The notes under the pieces: model-generated
Database searches by the model: none
What the model was told of the DNA's origin: nothing
What the model saw: the letters and a program-made list of their open reading frames with translations, nothing else
Position numbers and translations under genes: made by a program
Shown: positions 45,890 through 56,595 of the stretch, in pieces
How positions within the stretch are numbered: position 1 is the stretch's first letter
Layout: each line of letters starts with the position of its first letter
Assembly: GCA_016648135.1 (NCBI GenBank)
Contig: JADDOH010007938.1
Span: forward strand, 1-64,000
Origin: Agrypnia vestita
Taxonomy: Eukaryota > Arthropoda > Insecta > Trichoptera > Phryganeidae
Reading direction: 5' to 3'
DNA length: 64,000 nt

Positions 45890-46085
45890 TGTAATATTAT
45901 CCGACACATATCGAACAGCGTTCGCGTTTCGCGACTCGAGCCAATTGAGTTACAGGACAGTGGGATCCTATTTACGCCGATGCATTTCTCGCGATGCGTT
46001 GGCCGAAGTGCATTTTTCTTGCGTCAGGGCTGTGCCAAACACGCGATCTGACCGCCCAACGGCGCCCGGGCGGCAATCTTTCAAA
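45890..46085. promoter_or_regulatory. CpG-rich island inside the putative leader intron
   Basis: Contains GTTCGCGAATG, GCGTTTCGCGACTCGAG, TTCTCGCGATGCG and CGGCGCCCGGGCGG, in strong contrast to the surrounding A+T-rich DNA. There is no TATA box and no domain in the 88-codon plus frame across it. It could be an intronic enhancer, an alternative promoter or an unrelated GC-rich segment. Confidence 0.35.
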
Positions 46086-47565
46086 TTATATTTTTAAAAC
46101 TAGAATCAATTGATTTAATGATTTTTATACAGTCTTAATTAAGAGGTGAAATAAATAATCATTCGAATTCCCATAGACCTATGCAGAGTTTTCTAGGCAA
46201 TTCTGCCGTGTGTCTCTGACCTCATGGCGGGGCATTCATCCAATCTGATATAGCTGAGATTTTTTGTATATTTAAAAAAAACGGACAAAACTTTTTACAT
46301 TATTATCATGACACACATATTAATATTATTGAGTTAATTATTCAAAAAAAATCTTGATATATTCAGAAATATGATATTATGACAATAATGTGTATTATGT
46401 TTAAGTAATGAAATATACATATACTGTAATGAAATCCTTGCCTTTAAACTGTAAATACAGTTTTTCAAGATGTAATTATAAAATGGCAATAATAAAGAAA
46501 AAAAACTATGTAAGGATAGTTTGTCAGCAAATTTTACCATTTAAAATTTTTCACAATGGTTAAACTGCCTCTTTGGCCATCTTTTCTGATGCCATTTCTT
46601 GGTCCGTCATGAGACATGATATCGTAATATTTTGATTTTGAGAAAAAACAATAGATATCTCATCAGTGACATCTGTGGTTAATTAAGGGTAGTGAGAACG
46701 TTTTGGATGCCGATCGCGCTAATGATTATTACAACATTATGGGTGAAAATCGTGAATTTTACATTATGTAAAATGATCACTTAAGTTAACCCTACGATAG
46801 ATCATAAGTCAAAGAACACCCAAAGACTACCTACTTTCCGTCTTAATTTCGTCTCTGCAAGACATCTATTATATATCATGATATTGTAAATTTCACAATT
46901 TAACATAATCTAAATTTCCCTTGCTTTGTTAACATTTTTGAGCTCAAAATGTATATCAGCACCACATGTAAAAAATATTATTATTATTTTTACAAGAATC
47001 AAATTAGATTTCGAAGAACATATTTTTTTATGCGCTATTCTTAATATTTTAAGACTAGCTTTCTTGAAAATATAATCAAACCAGATTATCTATGCTTTCT
47101 ATAAAAGTTTAACAAACATTAAATATGTAACCGTTTTAAGACTGCTCCTTAGACAATCATGACACAAATGTTTTAATTACGGCAATTAATTTTTCCGAAA
47201 TGATATTTTAAAATGTAACGTCGCGAGAGCCGGCCCTGGTGTGCTTTCCGCGTGTGATTTTTTTGCGTCACTCGTGTGACATTCTGCAACAAATGCATTG
47301 TGCGTGCACTTGTGCATATGTAGATGTAAAAATAAATGCATCCGTCTGCATTTCGTATTCTCTTGTTCCAGTAATAGTGTTTTTTTCGTTTTGCATTCCC
47401 GACATTTAAAGTGCAGGGAAAATGGATTGTTTTATTTTTAAAGGAGTATAACCGTTGATCGCACTCGTCCATAACTTTAATTATCTCGGTAAACATCTTC
47501 ACTTAGAATAAAATGTAATTGGGAAATTCAAATTATCGCTATTAGATTTTAATTTAGAATTTATA
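46086..47565. other. A+T-rich intronic spacer, no gene seen
   Basis: 47180-47480 is slightly richer in G+C, without a domain-bearing frame. Confidence 0.4.
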
Positions 47566-48076
47566 TAGGGTGTAACACAGCTAGTCCACAATACTTTACA
47601 AGTAGATTCCTGCCTTGATAATAAGTCAGAAATATTCAAGTAACCATTACCTAAAACTAATAGTTATGGAGTTATGCAATATCAAAGTTTGCAAAGTTAT
47701 TTTTTTACAAAACGTTGATGTATCATTACAGTAACTTACATAATATATCGATTACGAAAAATTCATTCGTTTCAATAAAAGTTAAATAAAATAATTAAAA
47801 ACCATGAAAAAATTCCAATTGGAATTGGAAAGTTTTCATTATTTTATCTGACTTGTATAAAGGGAATGAATTTTTCATGTTCGATATAAGATAATATAAT
47901 GATAATCCAACGTTTTGAAAAAAATAAGTCAGAAATATTGAAAAAAAGTGCAAACTTTGATGTCGTATGTCTCCTTAAGTATTGATGTTAGGTCATGGTT
48001 CCTTGAACATTTTCGACTCATAACCAAGGCAGAAATCCACCTGTAAATTATTATGGGCTAGCTCTATTACATCCTG
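47566..48076. mobile_element. Fold-back MITE family A, complete copy
   Basis: Left TAGGGTGTAACACAGCTAGT, right GGCTAGCTCTATTACATCCT, flanked by TA on both sides. The centre, AATTCCAATTGGAATT, is palindromic. About 510 bases, no coding capacity. Confidence 0.85.
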
Positions 48077-49853
48077 TATATAGGCAATTATATTTTATGA
48101 ATGACAACAGAAAATCTATAAGACAGTAACATATTTTATTTTACCTATGGATTCGTGATCTTAATGGCAAAATTAGTATGTACATACATACATATTTACA
48201 ATATACAAAGAAGTTTATTAAGTTCAGTGTCTAGCAATCTGTAGAACACTTGGGTTAGTGATTTGTCTTCCATAGGCGTTTTGCTAATTTCCGTGCGTTT
48301 ATATTACGTACATAAATATTACATATAAAATAGATAATTCTTACCCATCCCATGGTTTCAATGCCTTAAACGTGAGATTTTTTAATTTCTTTAATTTGTA
48401 ATTACAAACAAACAGCGCATTTGTTAAAAAAAATCGCCTCGAGTTCTCTATCAATCAAGTTACACAATCAATTCATTTAATTCATAAAAAAATGTATAAA
48501 AAATTTAATATGTCAGTTTCTACAGATTTTTTCAACTATCTGGTTTAAACCACAGTCGCTTAATGCATTCCGATTTTAAATATTCTATTAATTGCAACTA
48601 TTTTTGTTGAAATATTAATATGAACTAGCCGTAAATCCATGTAAAATCATGGGACATAATTACTAACGACCCTTGCGTTTTAAACCGCGCGCAGCGAGTA
48701 ACGGACGTCACGGACCAAAAGACAGACAGACAAACGAAATTATTTAATTTATTCTATTCTAAATAATATAAAATTTACAGTTGTTCTCCAGATACAACTT
48801 GTATCTTTGATAATTTGCTAGATTTTTGAAAATTTTTTCTTCAATCTGATCTCCGTGTAAAGATTGATCCAGACCATAAAAGGATAAATTTTCAATTTAT
48901 TTGTGCAATCATACAACTTTATTCAATTGAGATTCACGCTTACAGTGAGTGTGAATGATCGCATCTTTTTTATTGTCACGTAATAAATAAATGCTATTTA
49001 TATACTTTAATACTTCACGAAAATGTCAATACGTGAAATATTGTCAATTTCATAGGCAAGAATATTTATACAGTACAATAAAAAAAATATTAGTGCTAAA
49101 ATAATGTTTTAGTTATCTTTAAATAAAAATAGAAATTATAACATCGAAAAAATAATTATATTAAAAATTTAATTATTTGTAACTTTCTACATATTTTATC
49201 ATTAATTTATATTATCATTGTGAAGTAAATTGATTTACTTATTAATTATCCGATCTCTAAGAGGCTTTCAAATTTACAAAATGAATTTAAAAGCAACTTT
49301 AAATAAATTTATTACATTTTTAAAGCGCTGTCTAGTCGGGGATGATTTTAATTAGACTATCGATTTGATTGTTGAGAAGATTTGGCGAAAAAGTCAACAA
49401 ACGTAACTTAACTTTTAATTGAATTTCAAAGTTTTCAAAGTATAAGGAGCTTCCGGTAAATTGATCGATAATTTTTTTTTGCAGTTTATGTACCGTCAAA
49501 GAATACGCGACCTTTAATAAAAAAAAATTATGTTCTATATCATGGTGATCATTATTATTATTATTATTATTTATAAGAATTATAAGAAAAAGTAATTACA
49601 CTGTGTTAATAAATAAAATAAAACACCTTTCCTGCTTCCAAATTAAAACAAACGAAATACTAAGTTAGACACCGCACCCTTTAGAATGCACCCTATCTAA
49701 TCACAAAAGCTCACTTTGATCACAATATGAAACAAACATTTGATGTTACGACGATTATATGTTCTCACGCTTAGGGAAATTTGAAAGGAAACCGATATAT
49801 ACACTTCGATAGATTAAAGTGTTAAAATCCTTTAGAAATAAACATACGACTTA
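48077..49853. other. A+T-rich intronic spacer with repeat scraps
   Basis: 48625-48750 holds a repeat fragment with AACGGACGTCACGGACC and AGACAGACAGACAAACG, of the type also seen near 4830-4890. A (TTA)n run lies at 49551-49570. No gene seen. Confidence 0.45.
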
Positions 49854-49949
49854 GGGCCGGTTGTATCAACTTGGATTCTAGTAATATTTTGTTTAAACCA
49901 AAGGGTTTTTACGAAAGATTACTACAACCCGAGCTGATACAACTGCCCC
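49854..49949. mobile_element. 96-bp PIF/Harbinger-type mini-MITE, TTA target duplication
   Basis: GGGCCGGTTGTATCA at 49854 and TGATACAACTGCCCC ending at 49949 are inverted repeats (2 mismatches). TTA is duplicated at 49851-49853 and 49950-49952. A three-base TWA duplication is diagnostic of PIF/Harbinger. The GGGCCGGT start resembles the Harbinger element at 55719. Confidence 0.8.
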
Positions 49950-50274
49950 TTAGGAGGCTACGTAATCCTTTTGTTCCGAAGGTACATATTGTCAGAAAAA
50001 TGAAAATTGGAACACTGAAATGGTATTACACAAACGGTCTTATGTACACCTTTCGCGCCCGGGTTTTAAACACAAATTTTAATATAGGTAGAAATGAAAT
50101 AGAAATTTCACACAATCACTTAGAACTGGAAGAACCGTCGGAGCGGCAGTCGCGAAGATGGAGTACGGTGACGATGCAGAACTGATTGGAAGCTGCGGAG
50201 CTGTCAACTGACCTGATAGATAAACGACGCTCGCGGTCGCTGGTGCTCTTCTGGTGTGGCCGCCGAGCGCCCCC

Positions 50275-50284
50275 GTATATATAG
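50275..50284 (-). promoter_or_regulatory. TATA box
   Basis: CTATATATAC on the minus strand inside a GC-rich region. The sequence reads as TATA on both strands, but the other elements order it to the minus strand. Confidence 0.6.
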
Positions 50285-50350
50285 CGGCCGGGGCGCCCGG
50301 GCAGCGGGCAGCGGGCAGCGGGCCCTACAAGGCCCGACTTAGGGGCGGGT

Positions 50351-50360
50351 CCTTATATGG
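50351..50360. promoter_or_regulatory. CArG box (serum response element core)
   Basis: CCTTATATGG matches CC(A/T)6GG exactly. It is about 70 bases upstream of the TATA box in minus orientation. Confidence 0.65.
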
Positions 50361-50589
50361 GCAAGCCGCACACCGGCCAATCCCCGCCACGCGCTCGGGT
50401 GTATGCGCGCCGCCTGTCTCTGTGTGTGTTTTATCAAACAATCGACCGGCCGAGAGCCGATCGATCTATCAATAGATCCGGCCACAAGGGCTGCCAAAGA
50501 TGTTCGATCTCCCGAGGTGCGAGAGAGAGGGCTGCTGAAGCCACGCGCAGGCAGCTTTCGCTTGTCCAAACGAAAAATGCAAAAAAATA

Positions 50590-50762
50590 TATTTAAAAAT
50601 ATTAAAAAATTAATTAGATTTTTATTCTACTTTTGTACTATTAGGCAATACTGTAATTTTAAAACTCTTGAAATGATATATCATGCATTGGTTGAATCAT
50701 TATTACAACATGGAATTATAGGCTGGGGAGGAACTCATCCCACACAAATCTATTATTGATGG
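50590..50762 (+). pseudogene. LINE RT fragment
   Basis: The plus frame reads FKTLEMIYHALVESLLQHGI then IGWGGT, the 'YYALVQS.L.YGII.WG' block after the RT palm. The same block is seen on the minus strand at 57480-58660. It is only about 50 codons long. Confidence 0.65.
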
Positions 50763-51059
50763 ATAACATTGTAGAGACATTACGAGAGATCCTGTTTCCC
50801 TCGTTACCTAAGTAGTAAAATATAACAATATTATTAACCTCGCGTAGATGTAACAAAGTCAATGTTTTTCACCTAATTTTATGATCACTCTCCCAAACAT
50901 CTCAAACCCATTTACAATGAAAAGATCTAAATAAAATTAATTCATAAAATGGCTAGATCTAATAATTGGTATCCTCATCAAGGGTAATTCATCTTCCTAA
51001 ACGAAATACTTCATGAGGGCTTTAGACAAAAATTGTTTGGTTCTACACTAGAAGGCATT
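50763..51059. other. Spacer with an inverted-repeat-family end
   Basis: ACCTAAGTAGTAAAATATAA, CGCGTAGATGTAACAAAGTC and TTTTTCACCTAATTTTATGA match the ends of the element at 62872-63445. Confidence 0.45.
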
Positions 51060-51435
51060 TAAAATTTAACACTGTGAACTTGTGGAAATTATTTTTCAAA
51101 GAGGTGCGTTTTGAGTCATACTTTAATCACTATTTCTGATGCGGTGTTCCGTATCACGGAGGTAACAGAGTTCCACTCTTTTGGACCTGCCACCGCAAAT
51201 GCCTGTTCGCTAAACTTAGTCTTCTAGTAATGGCTGATCGGTTTTAGGATCAAACCTTCCTGCAGCTGAAGTAGTGGCTGACCTCAGAGTTTTCGGAGAT
51301 ATAGAGCTCTTGTAGATACAGTGGCACCATATTAAGTTTCGCCTTGTAAATTAACCAACACAACTTAAATTCGACTCTGAGGGAAACGTAGCAAATATAG
51401 TTCATGGAAAAGGGATGTTACGTGCGAGAATTTTG
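51060..51435 (-). pseudogene. CR1/L2-type LINE RT C-terminal fragment
   Basis: Minus strand: RVEFKLCWLIYKAKLNMVPL then YLQELYISE (about 51395-51310). In a shifted frame FSEQAFAVAGPKEWNSVTSV and LKTHLFEK (about 51225-51090) follow. 'F..L.L.YKA....P.YL.EL' and 'R.F..AGP..WN.LP...R......FK..LKTHLF' are the standard end of CR1/L2-type ORF2. Frameshifted and dead. Confidence 0.7.
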
Positions 51436-52194
51436 ATGTTCCATACTCTATATATTACCTATCCTTGATATGCATGTAAATGGACGGCCTAAGGGGGTAG
51501 GTATCCTCTAATACTTTTAATTTGTCTCAGTTGTTAACAATATGCACTGACAGTTTTACTTATTTGTGTATTCATTGAGAGATCTGAATCAATGTGCACG
51601 CCCAATAACTTAACTGCAGACTTAGCATTCACAAACATGGTGAAGAGCTATGTTTTATAAAACTTAAAAACCTACATATAAAATAAATATTAAAAAAACT
51701 ATAAATCGTGTTCTATGTCGTCAGACCTGATATGATTATTTGAATTGACCATTTTTCAAAGAGGTACTATAATTTGTAATGCTGTGCAATTTTCTCTCAA
51801 TGTTTTTTGCTTATTTAAAAATTTTATTATATATTTTGTAATTTATATTTTATTTCGATTTCTCTTTTTGCTTTACCTTACTTTACCGATAACTCTGTAG
51901 GTATTTCTGTTCCTAATTATTTTATCAAATTTAAATTTATTATATAAATATATTCGTTCGTTCGTTCGTTCGAACAAATGTTCGTTTAAAAATTTATTGT
52001 AATGTATACCTACTAATTATTTTATCAAATTTAAATTTATTATATATTTGTTCATTTAAAAAATTTATTGTAATGTATACTAAATTATATTCTTCTCTTT
52101 TTGCTTTCGACTGCCTTTAAACATGTAATCCCTAATTAGGCAGTCGAAGTGTAATACAATTCAAAAAAATAAGATATGAATAAAAAAACTATTA

Positions 52195-52225
<31 letters not shown>

Positions 52226-53032
52226 TTAGCCTTGAGAGCAGATAGGCTTGATCGGTAATGATGTGTAACAATTCGATGTGAGAATTTTGGAATTAAATTT
52301 ATTAAAAAAAATTAAGATATAAATATAGGTTCACATCTGCCTTGATACAATTTACAAATTCATATCTACACCCGACATAAATCATTTGAACCAATCAACA
52401 CAAAGGTAATTTTTGGTGGCATTTCTTGATCTTTAGTTGGTTTGTAATTATTTCTTGGCATTTCTTGGTTTGTAATTCCTACACAGAATTGATACAAAGC
52501 AGTCGATATATTCTATGTTGAACCTGTAACTGACTAAATGTTGAATTTAAATAATTTCAGAAGCTTGATACAGCCGGGTAAATAAAATAATGGACCCGTT
52601 TCAATAATTGATATATATTATTTCGGAATACAGACTGCTAATCCATATTTGTTCAGTACCTACCTAAACAGAGAATAACAGCGATGACCTACCACGCGAG
52701 TTACAGATTACGCATCAGTAAAAAAAGTACGTCAGACTTATCTCCAAAGACCCTGGAATCGAAAAGCATAAAGTGGAGTCGTCTGCTTTACCTGAAGATA
52801 CGATAAGATGCATGACGCGGGTACCATAAAGAAGCTGGAGTCTCTCGAGTTCTACAAAGAGTTCCAGCATGTTCCTCAAAGAACTGTTCACATGCACGGT
52901 TGCGATAAGTGCTCCTAAATCAGAATGCGATAAACGAGTAGTCGAATATCAAAACCTACTAACGCCATAAACAATTTTTTTGCCAAATCAAAGAAAACTT
53001 TTGGCAAATCAAAGAAACAAAAGATAAGATCG
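51436..53032. other. Spacer with simple repeats
   Basis: (TTCG)5 at 51953-51975, (ATT)n/(ATTT)n at about 52187-52228, and a duplicated TATTTTATCAAATTTAAATT segment near 51920 and 52018. No supported gene. Confidence 0.5.
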
Positions 53033-53051
53033 ATATATTCACGGAAATGTA

Positions 53052-53131
53052 GGAGGCCGCTACAGCGTAATTCGATAAAGCACCTGCCCCGGATAGGAGG
53101 AGATCCGTGGTTCGAATCCCGGTAGCAGCCA
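53052..53131 (+). repeat. tRNA-like sequence (pseudo-tRNA or SINE head)
   Basis: GCCGCTA at 53055 pairs with TAGCAGC at about 53123 (six of seven), giving an acceptor stem. A B box GTGGTTCGAATCCCGG lies in place. D and anticodon arms are degenerate. The leader GATATATTCACGGAAAT upstream is shared with the two other tRNA-like heads nearby. Confidence 0.6.
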
Positions 53132-53160
53132 AATATTTTTTCATTCAAGAACACATTCAT

Positions 53161-53391
53161 GTGCTCTGACCACTAAGCTATAGGAGCCTTGTAGATTTCC
53201 GTGAATATATCGACCTTATATGTAATTCTCATTTTTATTAATTGAAGTAATTTGCACCACCGTATCAAAAAAGTGGTTTGCTCAGTGGACAAAAAATAAA
53301 AATTAATCAATTAATAAAAATGAGAATTTCATATAAGGTCGATATATTCACGGAAATCTACAAGGCTCCTATAGCTTAGGGGTCAGAGCAC
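53161..53391. repeat. 85-bp near-perfect inverted repeat with tRNA-like heads
   Basis: Left arm 53161-53245 and right arm 53307-53391 are reverse complements with 2 mismatches and a 61-base spacer. Each arm includes the 5' half of a tRNA-like sequence (GGCTCCTATAGCTTAG) and its leader. Confidence 0.9.
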
Positions 53392-53436
53392 CGGCCCCGG
53401 AAAGGAGGTGCCCGGGTTCGAATCCCGGTTTTCGTG
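53370..53436 (+). repeat. tRNA-like sequence (SINE head)
   Basis: TATAGCTTAGGGGTCAGAGC (A box and D arm) and CCGGGTTCGAATCCCGG (perfect T arm and B box). The 3' acceptor strand TTTTCGT cannot pair with the 5' side, so it is not a functional tRNA gene. Confidence 0.65.
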
Positions 53437-54654
53437 GATTAGATTTTTCTGTATGTCTTTCTAATTGATTAATTAATTTGGTTTTAAAAATATTTTTTCA
53501 TTGATTTGATTTTTCTGTACGTATTTCTAATAGATTAATAAATTTGGTTTCAAAGAAAACTACTTTACTTCTTGTTTATAACATGATTAAGATGAAATGT
53601 AAAGTAATAGAATAAGAAATTAAAAATAAAACATTCAAATAACATTATTTACGTATATGATATTTGTATACATATTTCGTGAGTTATTTTAACATTTAAA
53701 ATGGACTTGAGTACATTTTGAAACCAGATAATGCATTTAGGTTGTTTTTGAAGCTCAAGGAAATAAATACGTTTATTGCATTTTCAGGGGTGTAGTGAAA
53801 TAAATTTTTCGATAATTTAAGAGTGTAAAATATTATTAAATGTTGAAATTTTTATTAAACAATGAAAAAACTCATATATTATTCTAGTGAATCTGGATAT
53901 AAGGTATGTTTTGAAACTCAAGCTGATATTTAACAAGCGATAACTTTAGATTGATACTCGTTATGATAGTCAACTAATATGTAAAATGTAGGAATGAGCG
54001 TAGAGAATGTGTTGACATTAAAATCTAAAAAAAAATGGTGGTTGGGTAGGTTTTGATACTCAACGACTCAAATATTACAAAGTCAAAATAGACTGCTGTA
54101 GATGTACGAAAACATTAATAGGTATGTATTTTATAAACGACATACAGAAGAATAAGCTCTATCTATGTAAGCTGTATTAATAGAATTACGAATGAATAAT
54201 ATTTAAAACAACAATAATCCGAATGTCCCACACATGTTGTTACATCCAGAAAAAATTAGATCTCGCTTCTCACAATGCAGAGAAGGTGTCCCGAAAATTG
54301 CATGCAAGACCAACTGCATGTCCATAAAAAAGCGGAATACAAAAGTAAATGAAAATATGAGTCCCCACATATTGCATTTTAGAGTGTTTCACAAAGCTAA
54401 AGAGTAAATAATAACTAATGGTAACACTTTATGAATATAACGGACATAAACAAACTATAATTAGGTAGATACATCTCTTTAATATTCGAATCAATCATTC
54501 TAGCACAGTGAGGGTAGGTATATTACTGCTAAGGAAAATAATAATTTCCATTTTCTTGATAAAATTCAACGTTTTTCTTTTATGTGTTCCATTGCTGAAG
54601 ACAAACATTTTCATGGATTGTTTCACAAAATTTCCACCACTATTTGTAGATAAT
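53437..54654. other. A+T-rich spacer, no gene seen
   Basis: Nothing recognisable. Confidence 0.5.
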
Positions 54655-54671
54655 AGGTTAGGTTAGGTTAA
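54655..54671. repeat. Interstitial TTAGG telomere-like motif
   Basis: TAGGTTAGGTTAGGTTA, about three units of the insect telomere repeat. Possibly chance or a retroelement end. Confidence 0.6.
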
Positions 54672-55718
54672 AAAAAACTTAACTATTTTTACTCCCTTTA
54701 TATTAACTCGTGGCGTCTGCTTGCTTGCCGTCAACAAAAATTTTGGATCGATTTTTGACCCTTTTCCCGTGATCCAATCGAGCTAAAACTTGACAAGTAG
54801 ACTCGTGGCAACGATCAAGAAGATCTATAAAATTTTCGTTAAAAAAATTAATAATTATAGTATAATTTCGGATTTTTAGAAATTTTATTGGTTTTTTCAA
54901 ATTGGAATCATTAGATTACGGCGGCCCGATAACGTCGCGGAATATTTTCTAAATTTGAATTACTCCGTCGGTATGCATAACAGGTACTTCACTAGGAATG
55001 TCGAAAATCTAAATTGACTGACAAATGTTTTTAGAATTTAATCTTCAAAGCATGAAGTGTCTTATCAAAGCTCAAAGCATCTGACATTTTAGAAATATAT
55101 TAAATTCCTGTAAGTTTAGTGTTATGTTATATGTTCTAATTCGTCTTTAATTGTTGTTATATTATACAAAGAAAGGGAGTATAATAAAAACTTGGTTTTT
55201 ATGGGTTACTTTTTTAATTCATTTTTTTGTTCTGTGATCAAAGTCTTCAATGAAATATCATCAGAATGAACTTTTATTTCAATATTGTACCTATCAGAAG
55301 TCAAACCCTTGACGTTTGGATCTGTTGTAATTGAGCTAATTCGAAGCGAAAACTGAAAACGAAACAAATATAATTTATTAACCAGCTTGCAGATCGAAGG
55401 GCAGCAATCTCGTTTATTTGGTCTAGCGATATAAAGTGGTTTGTGGTTCTAAAATTCAACCCCACAGAACTCCCGAGGGACCACCGAGTTAGTCATATTT
55501 GTACAGCCCCAAGCGCTAAGCTTAGTTTAAATATTAATGTGATACCTTTGCCTATGAATAGGGTATCAAAGATCAAACCGGAGATCATTGCCATGAGACA
55601 GGGGTGCATTCCCACCCCTGTTCAATCATTATTCAGGATTTGTAATAAGTGATGCCATCGAAGGTATTGAAAGTAAGAACTGTTACCTCCCTTACGCCTT
55701 TGAAGACTGACGCACTTA
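54672..55718. other. Spacer, no supported gene
   Basis: 55440-55718 is of balanced composition and continues, beyond the Harbinger element, at 56596-56900. The two parts probably form one older repeat or unidentified sequence. Confidence 0.35.
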
Positions 55719-56595
55719 GGGCCGGTCTTATAAACGAAAGACCAAATTTCCGTTAGTCAATCGACAATATACTAACGGATGGCCGTTCGTTTATAAATGT
55801 TACCGATGCTCGTCTTATAAAACTTTTTTTACCGTCCGTAAGTATCGCAATATCGCACTGCTCTTGTCTATGATTTTAGAGCTGTCAAAAGCGAATTATA
55901 TCTCTTTTCTATCTAAAATTTCTCGCTCGCATCAGATTTTTGGGATACTTCCCACAACACTACATTGGTAATAGCCTTTAAAACCCCAACTTAGTCTGAG
56001 CAGCTAATAATATTGATCCTAGAGCATAGAATCTCGAGGCAACAAGCAATTTTGTAGTTGGTGATAATGTCAGATTCCTACGGATGCGCCTTTTTACATT
56101 GTTCCCAATATCTTCTAGAAGCTCATATAAGCTCTTGAGCAGACCTTTTTGACAAGCGAAAGCGGTAGATAAAATCTGCGTCATCTAAAATATTAAAATA
56201 ATCCACTCGTATATTGAACATTCTTTGTCGTCGAGTTTGTTCTTTATCCGACGAACTTGAATACAATAATAGCTCGACATCGTTATGTGAAAACATTTTT
56301 CCTTGAAAATGTAGCAACAGTCAGCACGGTATATATGTACATATTAAACAAACAGCATTAAACGCAAATTGACAGCGGACCTAACCTTAAAAAATAATAC
56401 GTCAATCTGTCATACTTCTGTCAGTTTCAACTAACGGACGGTAAACTGGTGGTTCGACTGTCGGTATCGGCCGTCGGTAAAATTTTACTAAAATTTGATT
56501 AACGGATTGTTATAAGACGAAAAAAGTGACGTTTGTATCAAATTTCAGTTTATTTGGTCTGAAATTTAACTAACGGACGTTTATAAGACCGGCCC
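55719..56595. mobile_element. PIF/Harbinger element, internally deleted, TTA target duplication
   Basis: GGGCCGGTCTTATAAACG at 55719 mirrors CGTTTATAAGACCGGCCC ending at 56595. TTA is duplicated at 55716-55718 and 56596-56598. Subterminal CGGACGGTAAA and TTACCGTCCGT-type blocks recur inside. A minus-strand piece of Harbinger transposase lies at 55978-56317. The 877-bp size shows that most of the element is deleted. Confidence 0.92.
55978..56317 (-). pseudogene. Harbinger (HARBI1-like) transposase N-terminal fragment
   Basis: Two overlapping minus frames read RMFNIRVDYFNILDDADFIY and FRLSKRSAQELI, then ISN-shifted LLEDIGNNVKRRIRRNLTLS, PTTKLLVASRFYALGSILLA. 'R..Y.....D..F..RFR.SK.....L' and 'I....RN..LSP..QLL..LRFYA.GS' are the conserved N-terminal helical region of HARBI1-like transposases. 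One frameshift lies at about 56130-56180. The DDE catalytic part is deleted. Confidence 0.85.

Larger units (their letters stand above)
44263..50120 (-). other. Putative actin leader intron
   Basis: Bounded on the left by the acceptor at 44263 and on the right by a candidate donor TTCTAA|GTGATT at 50119-50118, which is weak. It is about 5.9 kb long and holds an RTE remnant, a CpG-rich island, a family A MITE and a 96-bp Harbinger-type MITE. The right boundary is a hypothesis tied to the promoter at 50.2-50.4 kb. Confidence 0.4.
50121..50400 (-). promoter_or_regulatory. Candidate actin promoter and first exon
   Basis: GC-rich island with, in minus-strand order: GGATTGGCC (CCAAT region, about 50372-50380), a CArG box (50351-50360), a GC box CCCGCCCCT (50341-50349) and a TATA box (50275-50284). 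Transcription would start near 50250, or at TCAGTT initiators at 50206-50211 or 50180-50185. The CArG box binds SRF-type factors and is the classical actin promoter element. The assignment to the actin gene 6 kb downstream is inferred from orientation, element order and the 5'-leader splice site. Confidence 0.55.

Noticed and set aside
50254..50759. Overlapping frames in the GC-rich island
   Set aside because: They arise from high G+C; the last 50 codons of one overlap a LINE fragment. Promoter elements explain the region better.
53370..53436. Functional tRNA gene
   Set aside because: The B box and T arm are perfect, but the acceptor stem cannot form and the anticodon arm is degenerate.
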